A stretch of 64,000 nucleotides of DNA, taken from assembly GCA_001972305.1 (NCBI GenBank), contig BDDD01002121.1, positions 1 to 64,000 of the forward strand. The letters are read 5' to 3'. This document shows positions 10,919 to 22,545 of this stretch, in pieces. The notes under the pieces are model-generated. The model worked only from the letters and a program-made list of their open reading frames with translations, ran no database searches and was not told the origin of the DNA. Each line of letters starts with the position of its first letter. Position 1 is the stretch's first letter. Made by a program: the position numbers and the translations under genes. This stretch comes from Cephalotus follicularis. Its lineage: Eukaryota; Streptophyta; Magnoliopsida; Oxalidales; Cephalotaceae.

Positions 10919-11434
10919 AATTCATTATTGGCGATTCTCTGTGTCAACACAAGATGTCTGTGATATGTGACCAGATACAAGTCTAGAACATATTTCAAAA
11001 AATGCATGGTTGTTTTTTAATTTTTTGAAATTAGAAAAGCTGAAAAATTTCATAGTCCAATGTAGATACAACTCAATTGTAGGAGTATAAATGATATAAA
11101 TATGCGCTACCTAGCTCCTAAGCCTTGTTACTATTGTCCAGTTTCGGAGATTTCCTCCAAAAGATGCGAATGCCTTAGTATGAGAAACAATAAGTGGGGT
11201 TAACTTTTGTCTAACTCAATTTCTTATAATAAAAAAGGGGTTACACAGCAGAGGTAACCCTCCCGTTCCCTAAATCTCTCCAATCTCAGGTGTAGGCAAA
11301 TACTCTCAAGAGAATCAAACCCAAAACCCAATGTTTCACTACCAAGACTCTTACCACTTAAACTAACTGACACTCACTAGGACTTAATTACCAAGACCTG
11401 GTCTAACTCAATTAATTAGTAACTATTAACTTAC
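10919..11434. other. Noncoding stretch where the last hydrolase exon would be expected
   Basis: After the presumed primer-binding site, no gene is seen. I looked on the minus strand for the C-terminal exon of the adjacent peptidyl-tRNA hydrolase and found nothing resembling it. Part of the stretch (11160-11420) is low-complexity, with no recognisable element ends. Confidence 0.5.
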
Positions 11435-14400
11435 TTTTTCCTGAGCCAATTTATTGAACTTTTGCAGCAAGAATGCTTTAGGATCCATTTGTCCAGGAGG
11501 CCTTCCAATACCTAATAAGAGAATCAAATTAATTATTATAGGAAAAGATATATGCAGTTGTTAGGAACCAAAATAGTTCAGAGGAATTACAAACTAACCA
11601 ATTCTTAGACGAGCGAATTCTCTGTTCCCTCGAAAATGATTGATAACACTCTTCAACCTAGTAGAATAAAGAGAAGTTATATCTATGTAAACATGTATAC
11701 ATGTTCTGCAAAAACACTACAAAACAATAACATCGAGAGATGCATGAACACCCAAAGAAGGAAGAAAAACTCCAGAACACATATTACACAATTAATCACA
11801 CATATCCTGCTATGCAGCAAAAACTTGGACACATGTTTAATAGTAGGACTGACACAAATAGTTGGTGGATAGCAACAAATCGCGATTAATGTTTTGCAAT
11901 GCAAAAGCATATTTCATTGTATGCCTTATACAGATTTTCCTCTTGACTCAATGTATAAAGGCTCAAGCTTATTTTATTTTCCAAAGACACGGAGTTCCAG
12001 AAAACGATGTATAGACATTACATCCTTACGATCAAGTTGTGGGTTATCCAGCAACCAAACAAAGATGTGGAGCGGTCAGTGGTACAAATGTTAAGGCAGA
12101 AATTTTCCTAATCGTCATTAAAAAGCAAGTTAGAAAATTAGTTGTCATTTGGACTCAGTAGCATACTTAATTTAAAATCATAACACTAAACCTCTACAAT
12201 AAATATTGGGGACGGTTGCAAGTAACAAGCTAAATAAAGTATACGTGATGACTATCAAATCATGGCAACGAGTAATAATATGGTATCATTAGCTTTCATT
12301 ATGACATCTGCATACAACACTGTCTAATTGGTTAGCGCTGAAGGTTGCATTGGCACAAAAGGTTAGCTCAATAGCAATCTGCAATTAAACGCATACTAAA
12401 TATTTGGAAAATAAGTTCTCACACATAAGAGTGGACAGTGAAAGGCATACGCAGATCACTACTCATGTGGCCAAGTGCTATTGTCCCTAACTTTTAAAGG
12501 AAAACAGATCATTGCTCATTGCAAATGTCCACCTTTTAAAAAAAAAATTTAAAAAAATAAACCAACAAAAAAAAAAGTCACCAAAAAACCAATTCAGCTA
12601 GCAATTCAACAGTTCCTTTTGTCACACTCAAACTCGATAGTAAGAAGGCACAATTTATTTGACTATAAGTAAATTCACTTTTTTTTTCTTTGGGATCAAA
12701 TATATGAAGATCCTTGCATTCATACCCGTTATGATTTCCATGACCTCCATTATTCTGAAGACGAAGCACTCCACATGGCAGCCCCATATCATCATGAAAC
12801 TACAGTGAGAAAACTTTTAAGAAAATTCAGAACTGAAATTGATAATATAAAACTAAAGCCTAGAAAAGAAAAGAAAAACAAAAGCCAAAGCAAATTACCA
12901 CGATAACGCGATCAAGAGGTAGCTTATAATAAGCTGCAAGTGGTCCAATCTGCATTTAAGGAAGAAAAACAAAAATTACTGCTTTATTTTGCGTTCTTAT
13001 GTGAAATGTTAAACAAATATAAATGCCACTAGCACAGTCAGGCAATATCCTTTTACAAATACGAATTTCTACAATTTGTCCTCTATCCAAACCGCTGAAA
13101 AATATGGAAAGCAACAATACCTGTACTTGGGAATATAAACAGATGAGTAACTAATTAAAGCATACTATCAAGTGAGAACAATCTCCAAACAAAGAAGACA
13201 ACATAATGTTATGGAATAAATTACACTTTGATTTCTATAAAATGAGTCTTCTACTTGAAACTTCTAACCCGAAAATCCACTTTACAAAGTATTGATCCAC
13301 TTCATTTGATCAGCTAGCCCTAAAGCACCTTGTTTTACTAAGAAATGTCATCTCACTAGTACCACCAATTAAACTAAAATTGTGACAAGATCATCTGAAC
13401 AAATGTCTCCCTATTCCACATTTTCAATGAACTATGCATCATTGCCATGCTTCCCCAATAATATAATATGTAGTTACATTCTTCACGTAAAGTCCAATGA
13501 ATTTTAATAGGTAGGTTCAACAAAATTCAATGGTGAGCACATGGAAAATGGACCACAACAGCACAATTCTAAGCACAAGTGTCCTAGATAGTGAAAAGAA
13601 ATCAAAAGCAAACAACATTCACAAATATCAGCTGCAAAGCCAACAAACAGGGAATAAAGCATGAAAAGGTGCAAACACTTCTAAAAAGAATAAAATAAGG
13701 GAAAATCCCAAAATGACCTACCCAGATATATATGTGTTTTCAATTTGGCGTCTATCTTGAAAAAATTCACAATCGAGCGTCCAACTTACCAAAATGTTCC
13801 AATTTCACGGTTTGGGATTTCTGAATCTGACGTGGCATTTAACGCCAAGCCACAAAAACGGTGTCGTTTCATGTCATTTTACCCAATTCACTAATGGCAA
13901 TCTGACGTAGCATTTAATGCAAGCCACAAAAAATGGTGTTGTTTCGTGTCATTTTACCCAATTCACTAACGGCAGTTAACGATGGATGTGAAATTGGAAC
14001 ATTTTGATAAGTTGGACGCTCAATTGTGAATTTTTTCAAGATAGACGTCAAATTGAAAACACACATATATTTGGGGAGGTCATTTTGGGATTTTTTTTTT
14101 CTTGTTTTAAATATTAAATGGTTTGGGATCTCCGCAGCCACCAATTCACTAACGGCAGTTAACGGTGGACGTGAAATTCGAACGTTTTAATAAGTTGGAC
14201 GCTCGATTGAGAATTTTTTCATGATAGACGCAAAATTGAAAAACCACATGTATTTGGGAAGGTCATTTTGAGATTTTCCCATAAAATAATCATGTACAAC
14301 TGTTACAGATTCGTATTACTACACTTTGTACTATCATGAAGTATTGAAAGGGAATCCAATGAATAAACTAATTCTTATATTGTTTAGGTATCAACAAGGA

Positions 14401-15148
14401 AAAATCACAAGATCTTTTCTTGTATCCCTACTTAAGAAAGAAAAACAAAAAACAAAGGCTATAGCACTCTATATTACATCAGATAACGTAAACAACATTA
14501 TAACACATAAAGTATGTTCAAAGATCACCGCTTTGCAAAATACAAAAGGGACATGATTAAAAAAATATGCATCTTTCAAAAAAGTATTTAACAGATGTCT
14601 TTATTACTTACAGATTCACCACTCAAATTCATGTAGGTTTGGGGCTTAGCAAGGACAACAGGAGCATCACCGACAAAACCTGAGATCACTTTCAAGCATC
14701 AACAAAAATCAAATGAACAAACATTGCACACACACACACAAACACATGTACATGAATTTGTGGCCCTGAAAAGGGTTTATAACTTCTTCCTCTCCCCCCC
14801 CCCCCCGCGGTCCGTGCACACACACACATAGAACACATGTAAGTTAACAAACCTTGTCCAAAGACAGCTTTGCACTTAACCGTGTTCAATTTCATTCCTT
14901 GTGCTTCAGCAAAAGCATCAATCATCTCAAACCCTACCTGCTTCAAGCCAAAACATAATTAGATCTTATGTAAGCTGAACTAGCAATCTCTGTTTGGTAC
15001 TTTAAACTCTAAAAAAAAAACATAACAAAATTTAAAGTACATTGTGTCTAGTTCTTTTATACTTTTCACCAGGGTTGCCCAAGCCAACAAAGAGCCATGG
15101 CCGTGGGCCAACTGTGCAGAAGCAACGCCTATAAATCCTGCTAAGCAT
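11435..15148 (-). CDS. PTH: Peptidyl-tRNA hydrolase, seven exons visible, 3' end missing
   Basis: This enzyme releases the peptide from stalled peptidyl-tRNA so the tRNA can be reused; plant Pth1-type copies often act in organelles. Minus-strand exons, read by splice sites and homology: 15148-15041, 14937-14853, 14679-14612, 12949-12899, 12799-12726, 11657-11599 and 11511-11435. They total 522 nt (174 codons) and every intron has GT-AG ends. Motifs: [11 protein letters not shown] (N25), [12 protein letters not shown] (H35, the expected catalytic His), [28 protein letters not shown] (catalytic Asp), [11 protein letters not shown] and [18 protein letters not shown]. The basic, Ser/Arg-rich start [11 protein letters not shown] suggests an organelle presequence. 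A polypyrimidine tract and AG just upstream of the ATG (about 15157) suggest a 5'-UTR intron. After exon 7 the donor GTAAGT is intact; read-through would add only two residues before a stop. The final exon of about 40 codons is not in the 11.4 kb to the left. Confidence 0.92.
13699..14280. mobile_element. Mutator-type MITE with long inverted arms, inside a hydrolase intron
   Basis: The ends are GGGAAAATCCCAAAATGACC at the left and the inverse GGTCATTTTGAGATTTTCCC at the right. The element is flanked by a perfect 9-bp duplication ATAAAATAA (13690-13698 and 14281-14289), the size typical of Mutator-like elements. The left arm (13699-13810) pairs with an inverted copy at 13985-14090. A third copy of the right arm follows at 14165-14280. 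Between them, a block of about 80 bp (ATCTGACGTGGCATTTAA...CCCAATTCACTAA) is tandemly duplicated. There is no coding capacity. It lies in the intron between hydrolase exons 3 and 4 and would fold into a long hairpin in the transcript. Confidence 0.9.
14727..14828. repeat. CA microsatellite and C12 tract in a hydrolase intron
   Basis: CACACACACACACA tracts flank a run of twelve C and GCGG (about 14793-14810). They lie between exons 2 and 3 of the hydrolase gene. No function inferred. Confidence 0.85.
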
Positions 15149-16014
15149 CCCTCTTCACTAAAAACAAAACAGAAACAGTAAGACACAAAGCTATGTTAGC
15201 AATAACAAAGACATACAACTAAGCCCATAACATGTCTCTTTGTGTTATTTTTACACGTTCGGCTCCATAAGAAGAATACTGCTGAAAAAAATAACAGAAC
15301 CATCTCTATGAAGCATTTCATCAAGCACATCATGTGCATCGAACAAGAAAAAAACAAAACCAGAGAAGCTATCAAAGAGAGAAGGTGAAGAACAGTTTCT
15401 GGATTATGATATGGGTATGGGCTAAAGTGTAGTTTTAGTAGTTGATTGAATATGGCTAAATAGTGCATAGTTAAGCTAGAATGTTTGTGTAGATTCCGAT
15501 TCCATGGTGGAGAGCTATAGAGAAAGAAGGATTTGGATAGACAAAATAAGGCACTAGACATCAAAAAGAAGTTACAGAAAGAATCACGCCGAAAAATAAC
15601 TAACTAATATTTAGATGCTTCTGCATTATTAATTAAGTGTAACTATTGATTAAGTGCATGAAATATTGATTAAATATAATTATTGATTAAATGCGTGACA
15701 GTGCAATTCTTTTTTTAAAAATGACTACCTACTTCACTCTGAATGGAAATCATTTAGTAAATCTGGCTTGGACAGTTTTAATGTTATTATTTACATTTTC
15801 CCTTTCAATATATAAAACTATAAATCTTTTGTATCGGCTCAGGCCCAAAATCATTCCAACCCACTTTTAAAAAAGTGAAAATGATATAAAACAAAAGAAA
15901 AAAACAAATAATAATAATAATAAAAAGAACAAAAGTGTCTAATCATCATCACAATCTCAAGTTCTTAATCCACGATTCCCAAATTCACAAGTCTCTATTA
16001 TCTCTTTTGGTGAA
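15149..16014. promoter_or_regulatory. Upstream region of the hydrolase gene, possibly a shared divergent promoter
   Basis: No protein gene is supported. On the minus strand the stretch just upstream of the start is pyrimidine-rich and contains a probable 5'-UTR intron acceptor. 15600-15700 holds repeated ATTGATTAA units. On the plus strand 15930-16010 looks like a CA/TC-rich 5' leader running into an ATG at 16015, so the two starts, 867 bp apart, could share a promoter. This is inferred from composition only. Confidence 0.35.
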
Positions 16015-16068
16015 ATGGCAGAGGTGACCGAGGTGTTGCATATAGCGGTGGTGGGCGACGATTATTGA
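16015..16068 (+). pseudogene. Possible first-exon stub of a plus-strand gene
   Basis: A 17-codon frame, MAEVTEVLHIAVVGDDY, follows a leader-like CT/CA-rich sequence. The stretch IAVVGD resembles the N-terminal metal-binding start of calcineurin-like metallophosphoesterases (IAVVGDVHD). The frame then stops and no matching continuation is visible before the LTR at 16235. It may be a gene cut by deletion or displaced by the insertion, or chance. Confidence 0.25.
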
Positions 16069-17029
16069 GATAATAAGAGAGAATATATAATGAGATCGAT
16101 GTTGTTTTGGACGACGGTTTTGCAAAGCACTTTGTATCTAATGCCTTCAGTGTTAATATCATAAAATTTGTCTCTAATTTAATCAAATCCTCTAACCTTT
16201 TTCAATTTAAACTATCTGAGATTAAAGTTTTTTTTGTAATACCCAGAATTTTCTTATATAAAAGACTGATTATTGGACTGGACCGAAGGCCAAATTGTTT
16301 AAAAGAGAATTAGACTTGAAATATTTATTGGATTTAAAAATATGTTATTATTTGTGTTGGAATTAAGGAAGAAATGACATTGGGTATGAAATTGGGCCCT
16401 AAAGCTTTGGGCTAAATTATGATGAAATGGTAAAGGAATAATTTGGACCGATTTGAAATGGAAGAAGAAAAAGGAGCCTTGAGCCGAATTGGCCCAAGGA
16501 AAAGAAAGTAATGCTGGGCTGAATTTTAATTATGGGAGAAAAGGGAGTGTGTTGGCCCGATATTGAGAAGGAGTTGGTGGAGTTTGTCTAGTGTTTCTTG
16601 CTGGCTATAAAAAGGAGAAAATGGAGTGCGGGGACGGCTGTTGATATTTTGGGAGAAAGAGATAAGGAGACGGCCATCATCTGGAGAGTTCTTGTCTTCT
16701 CCTCTCCCACTTTCATTAAATCCCCTCATTCCAACTTTGAAATAGACAAAGAAAGAGCTATAAGGGAGCAAAGGAAAGAAGGCAAAGGAGGAACCAGTGG
16801 AGGAAGTGAGCTTCTCAGGATTTCCAGGTAAGATTTACCTTCTACTCAGTGTTTCACTGTTAATGTGTAATGTTATGATTGTTATGATGGTGTATTTGTT
16901 CAGGGTAGAGATAAATAATGATAAAATTGTAGAATGAATGGCTTGGTCTTCTAGTTCTCTAGAACTGCTAGGAAATGGGAATTATTGAATGGTTATATAT
17001 GAATATTGTGCTCTTCATAAAGCAACAGT

Positions 17030-17900
17030 AAGTGTCGAGCATGCAATGCGCCATCCTGCGTACGCACCTGAGCGTGCAAAGTGAGCATCCAAGCATGGCT
17101 TTCCTATGCCAACATGCCGAGCATGCGTCTCGGCATCCCTGTGCTTGAACAGTGCGCTCACTGCATGGCTGACGTGCTGAGCTCTTCATTGTAGACATCT
17201 TGAGAGTGCGTCCACTGCATGCCTGACGTCTCGAGCTCTCCACTGAATGCTGTCGAGGATGCAAGGCGTTGAGCCTGGGTGGTGCCGAGGTGCCAACCAT
17301 GGCCCTCCCCTGCCAATGCGTTCCAGTCATGAAAATATCGTGCGTAGTAGAGCTCTCCACACATGTGTCCTCTGCATGCAACGACACCAAGCTCTCCTCT
17401 GCCATGCGTCCGAGGAGCCAACCATGGCCTTCCACTGCCATGGTGCCGAGGATGCCACTCTTCCATGCGAGATCTCCTCTGCCATGCGTCATCCTCTGCC
17501 ATGCATCTTAAGCATGGCACCCATGCACCATGCATGCAACGACGCCAAACTCTCTTCTGTGATGACGCCTAGCTCTCCACTGTTATGTACTGAGCATGCG
17601 TCCTGACATCCATTCACCAGGCATCTCGACCATACACCCACATGCTGAGCATGGCGTAGTACTGAGTCCTCCAGTGGCCTACGCCCGAGCATGCATGCGT
17701 CAGGGGATATGCATCAAAGGATGCATCAGCGTGGTCACCATGTTGTGCCATCCGTGCAGTATGTTATAACTGGCATGCATGCGTGCGTTCTGACCATGCA
17801 AGCACGACGTTGTCCTCTGCCAAGCATGCGTCCAGGGCATGTGGACACAACGCCCGAACAGTGCCTGCATGCTCCATGCATGCCTTGTCACGTGGCTTGG
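17030..17900. repeat. GCATGC/CATGCA-rich stretch in the long LTR
   Basis: The segment is crowded with GCATGC, CATGCATG (e.g. about 17528, 17691 and 17775) and GCCATGC units without a fixed period. Overlapping open frames here are by-products of this composition. CATGCATG is the RY element bound by plant B3-domain regulators, so a regulatory role is possible but not shown. Confidence 0.7.
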
Positions 17901-18051
17901 TACCCAAAAGTGCATGTTGAAATACACCTTAGGATGGCCACTGTATTTAAGTGAAAGGATAATAATGAAATGTAATGTAGTGTAGTAAATGTAATGTAAA
18001 GGTAGACTAAGTGTACTAGTGTCAGGCCTTGTGTACTGTAAAATAATGTAG

Positions 18052-18215
18052 TGTAATGAAATGTACTGGGTCACCGACTGAGCTGATTCAAAATTGGGTC
18101 ACCGACCGAGCTGATCCAGCAATGTAGTGAAATGTACTGGGTCACCGACTAAGCTGATCCAGAATTGGGTCACTGACCGAGCTGATCCAGGAATGTAATG
18201 TAATGTACTGAATGT
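18052..18215. repeat. About 70-bp tandem repeat (2 copies) with inner doubling
   Basis: Units read GAAATGTACTGGGTCACCGACTGAGCTGATC followed by AATTGGGTCACCGACCGAGCTGATCC, twice. It lies in the long LTR. A further diverged pair follows at about 18300-18460 (ACGCCTAGAGCGCGT / ACGTCTGGAGCGCGT). Confidence 0.75.
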
Positions 18216-18656
18216 TAAATAAATGTTACTGTATAGTGTAATATTAAGTGTAAATGCTAAGGACTGACCAAGGGCAATATAATTATGAATGTTCCCCTCC
18301 TCTGCCTATAACGCCTAGAGCGCGTATATTGCTCTTCCTTAAGCCGAGGAGTCCAAGGAACCAAGCCTACCTAAGGAATGTATTATTGCCCATCTCGGCT
18401 TGCTAGCCTTAACGTCTGGAGCGCGTTCTCTGCTCCTCCCTCAGCGAGGCAAGCCGAGGAATGTTATAAGTGACTACAATGAATGAATGAAATGTAGGAA
18501 TGATTACAATTGGTTATGGAATTATTTGGATGCCGTATTGTACTGTTGAGCTGCTATTGCATCTCTTATTTACATCGCATATGCTTGATACATCTGCATT
18601 TCATAAATGCATGGTGGTAATGTTTTCATGTGATGAAAAATATTTAATTGATTGAT

Positions 18657-21600
18657 TGTAGGAATCGCAATTTAATTCTACGGCTAACGTAATAATGAAA
18701 TTAAAGAGTCACACACAATACAAGTGTCCATCTCCTATACCGGGTGTAAAGCAAATGAATTAAATCATGGGATGATTTAATGAGACATTATTTCGGCCAT
18801 AAACCTTGAAAAATACTTAATGGTTAAGATATAGGTGACACATGGCTAAGAATAATAGACAAAAATGTTTTCCTCAAAATCTTATCCTAATATATATCTT
18901 ACTAGCATAAGAGATAAGGATAAGACTTTGCTTTTGGATTCCCATGTCACACCCCGTTCTTTAAGATTCCAAAATGGACTAGCACATGTGGTGATATCAG
19001 AAATAAGCATAAATAATATTCCAGCATTCTCATTAACAATTCAAAATTAAATTTGCAGAAGCATTCGATAAACCAGAATATAAAACAAGCCGTCCGCACG
19101 CATCCCATACTACGTGCGGGTACAAGCAACAGTTATCCTTACATAAAGGAATACAGCACAAAACGAGGTATGAACCGTTCAATTTCAAATTATAGTATAA
19201 CATCATAAATAATCAACCTTAAATCAAAATAAGAAGCTCTCCAAGCTTCAGCAGCAGTCTTCAAAAGTCCTTGCTTAATCTAAAATTGTAGGGGTTAGCC
19301 GTTGTCCTCACTTGGCTAAGTAGAATGATAATGTATGATAAGGAATATATGAATGCAACATGTATGACAATTTATATCAAAATAACATTTAAATGAACCA
19401 ATATATGAGCAATCATGCCAAGTGGCCATAAACAATCCATATGCAAGAATACCGCACAAGGGTACAATCAATTCAACACTCACTTGGGTGTCACATGTCG
19501 CTAACTCCTAGCACCGACTGTGCACCACCTAACTATCACCCTACGCTCCGAAGATGATAGAAAAGGTAACACTTACTACCAGCGTTGGCGGGTAGTTTAA
19601 CAATCAATTTCTGCATTGCAGAACACTGGGGTGATACTCTGGCCAACTCCTGGCACCCAGAATCACATCCCGTAGTCAGTGACAACCTCCGTCACTCAAC
19701 CACGACACTCATAGACAATCAATTCAATCAATTCAATTCAATAATATTACATATATCAATAATATGCAATATAAAAAAAATAGTTTTCTTTAGAAACTTT
19801 GACAATTCACTTATCGTACCTCACTTCGGAGGAAAACGATATCATTTCACTAATGGTTTCCAATTTGGGAAACAAAACAGTAGGTACCTCTCATATAGGA
19901 GGAAAAATCAATAATTCATTTGGTAATAATCATTCACTTGAAAATGATAGTTTATATCATAAATTGGGTACATAGCCCATAGTTGGTTTCAATCATTGAA
20001 ATACAAGTGATAGTGGTGTTAAAAGTCACCAAAACAGTTTATACTTAATATGACAGTAGCATATTCAGTATCAATATCATAATTCAATAGTTCTTGCAAT
20101 AAGAGTTTTCGCTTGAAAATGGTGTTTAAAACCATGCATCGTACATATAGTACATATTTCGTTCGATCGTTGCAATATAAGTAGTAGTTATGTTAAATAA
20201 CATCAAACAGTAAATACTCAATGGAAGTAGCATATACAATTCAACAACAATACAAAACAGTGGCAATTCAATCAATTTATGCAATTTCTACCCAGAACAG
20301 TCGGCTGCCATCAAGAACCAGTCAGCTGTTGGGTTGAGTAGTCGACTGTCAAGGGTGGCAGTCGACTGCCTCTGCCCAGAAAATGCAGGCAGTAGCATGT
20401 CATGCACTTCCAATCCAATTTTCAATCAATTCAATACATGTAATTATGCAGAAAATATCCATACATAATATGCATACTCATATCTTCCATGACATATCAT
20501 TACCCCTACCTCAAATCGCTATCCCAAGATCAATTGAGGTTGATCTTTCTCTTTGAGTTCCAAGTCACTTTTCACCAATCACTCTTTCAATTTCCAGCAG
20601 AACCAATCTATGCATGTTTGTTTATAAACACATGCATCAATATCAGTAGGTTTTAATAATTCTATCAAGCTTAACACTAGCTCATGAGTTTATCATCACT
20701 TTTACCATTTCACCACTTTTCCTTGAACTCTATGTCAAGTACCATCCAATCTAAGATTCATTGATCTTAAGTGTTGACAGAATATATATTCATACTTAGG
20801 AACCATTAAGCATATATCCTATCACTAATAACAATTAGAATCCATTCTAGAGGTTATAATCACTAATTCCATTGATCCCATTACTACTTTCCATTTCAAT
20901 TCCAAAGGTTGTTAATTATTATCCATTAACAGAAGATATACAACTTTTTTTCCTAGTCATTTTATCATCAAAACAACAAAGAATTCGGATCAAGGACTTA
21001 CCAAGAGTCTAAAGCCTCAAAGTCCTCCTTTTTGAGCTTTCTAACATCTCCAATGCAAGCCTTCCACAATCCTTAGCAACTCTCACTTCACTCTGTTTTT
21101 CTAACACTCAAACACCATTCAATCAGCTGATCTAAGTCTCAAAGGCTTATAATTTCATCAGATTCCTACCTACTCACATGCACTCACATTTTTCTTTCTT
21201 TCTTTCCCATCACATGCCTCCCTTACTCCACTTTCTCTCATAATCTATCAATTTGTGGTTGTAGGTATGCAGAGAACATGCAAACATTCCCCCTTTGCAT
21301 GTTCTGGCAGGTGGTGGATGCATGTGCCATTCCCCCACCTGTCATTCTTGTCCCTGCACATGCTAGGAATCTGTCCTGGAGCAATCCAGTCGACTGGATA
21401 AAGGGGCAGTCGACTGCCTTCAACACGTAGCAAACAGTCGACTGTTGCCCTGTGACAGTCGGCTGTTTGGCTGATTTAGGGTTTCCAAATCTTTGATACA
21501 TCCCCAATTGTACATCCAACCAACCCAAGCCATTACCAATCATAAAAATTAATATAATTGGACAAATAAGTCAATTAAAATGTATATTTTATTTAAAAAT

Positions 21601-22007
21601 TGGATCAATATGCATTAATTGAAGTTACCGTTACTACATCCCAACTTCAGCCGACTTTGAGAAGAAGCTAGAAAGTGTTCTTCTTTCAGATCTAGGCTTG
21701 GAACAAGAAGAAAAGGTGGAGATCTCTTGGTGTGGAAAATTTTAGAGGCATTCCTACACTTGGAAGCTCACCTTGGATCTTAAAGGAACTTGAAGGAAGG
21801 AGTGACTCCATCATGTGAGTTCAACATTTCTTATAATGTTAGAATTTGATTCTAAAGTATGCAAACAACCTACTTAAGCATCAATGATCCTTGGAGAAGG
21901 ATTGTTTTTGTAAAGAAAAGTATTTTAAACCTACTTTGTATGCTAGCCAAAATTTTAGCTTGTGTTTCTTTGCAAAAACAATTCCAACAAATGGTATCAG
22001 AGCTTAA
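18657..22007 (+). mobile_element. Copia-type LTR and primer-binding site nested in the long gypsy LTR
   Basis: At about 21990 the sequence CCAACAAATGGTATCAGAGC shows an LTR end (CCAACA) followed by a perfect initiator-Met primer-binding site, so a plus-strand 5' LTR lies to its left. The LTR's likely start is TGTAGGAATCGCAATTTAA at 18657. Without the nested solo LTR it would be about 640 bp. The internal region after the primer site cannot be followed for more than about 60-80 bp and no gag-pol or second LTR is seen, so the copy is severely truncated. The start coordinate is uncertain. Confidence 0.55.
18945..21638 (-). mobile_element. Solo LTR (2694 bp) of a gypsy-type element
   Basis: On the minus strand it begins TGTAGTAACGG (21638) and ends GGGGTGTGACA (18945). 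A perfect 5-bp target duplication TCCCA flanks it (18940-18944 and 21639-21643). No internal element sequence is present, so this is a solo LTR left by LTR-LTR recombination. Near its 3' end the minus strand reads CTTAGCCAAGTGAGG...GGCTAACCCC, a landmark shared with the LTR ending at 51012. Clusters of CAGTCGACTG-like palindromes lie at 20297-20380 and 21388-21470. Confidence 0.93.
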
Positions 22008-22074
22008 TTGATGCTTGTAAGTTGTTTTAGTGATCTTATTGGCCTCTATTGATTGAATTTTCTTGGTAGTTGTG

Positions 22075-22545
22075 GTTGTAGACCTTAGTGGAAGAGGTCA
22101 GACCTCAAAGCTCGAAGTTAGACCTCTGTGCTTAAAGGCAGACCTCAGAGGAAGAGGTCATACCTCAAAGCTCAAAGTCAGACCTCGATGCTTAAAGGCA
22201 AACCTCAGAGGAAGAGGTCAGTGCTCAAAGCTCAAAGTTACACCTCGGTGCTTAAAGGCAGACCTCAGAGGAAGAGGTCAGTCCTCAAAGCTTGAAGTCA
22301 GACCTCGGTGATTGAAGTCAGACCTCGGTGCTTGAAGGCAGACCTCAGAGGAAGCGGTCATACCTCAAAGCTTGAAGTCAGACCTCAACGCTTAAAGGCA
22401 AACCTCAGAGGAAGAGGTTAGAACTCAAAGCTTGAAGTCATACTTCAATGATTGAAGGGAGACCTCAAGGGTAGAGGTCAGACCTTAAAGCTCGAAGTCA
22501 GACTTCGGTACTTGAACGCAGACCTCAGAGGAAGAGGTCACGATC
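22075..22545 (+). repeat. 60-bp minisatellite, about 7-8 copies
   Basis: Units of exactly 60 bases start at 22081, 22141, 22201 and 22261, then continue with 20-base register shifts to about 22545. Each carries GACCTCAGAGGAAGAGGTCA, CTCAAAGCT and GTCAGACCTCGGTGCTT. The inverted halves GAGGTC and GACCTC make every unit weakly palindromic. An apparent protein frame of 20-residue repeats (22063-22311) is a by-product of the 60-base period. Confidence 0.92.

Noticed and set aside
16968..17692. Overlapping open frames of 60-174 codons on both strands
   Set aside because: They fall in the GCATGC-rich LTR segment, where biased composition removes stop codons. No domain, no conserved motif.
22063..22311. 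Open frame with 20-residue repeats (GRGQTSKLEVRPRCLKA type)
   Set aside because: It is a by-product of a 60-bp minisatellite, whose period is a multiple of three. No start context or known domain.
22075..22545. CRISPR-like array
   Set aside because: Repeats are adjacent without unique spacers and the window is a plant genome.
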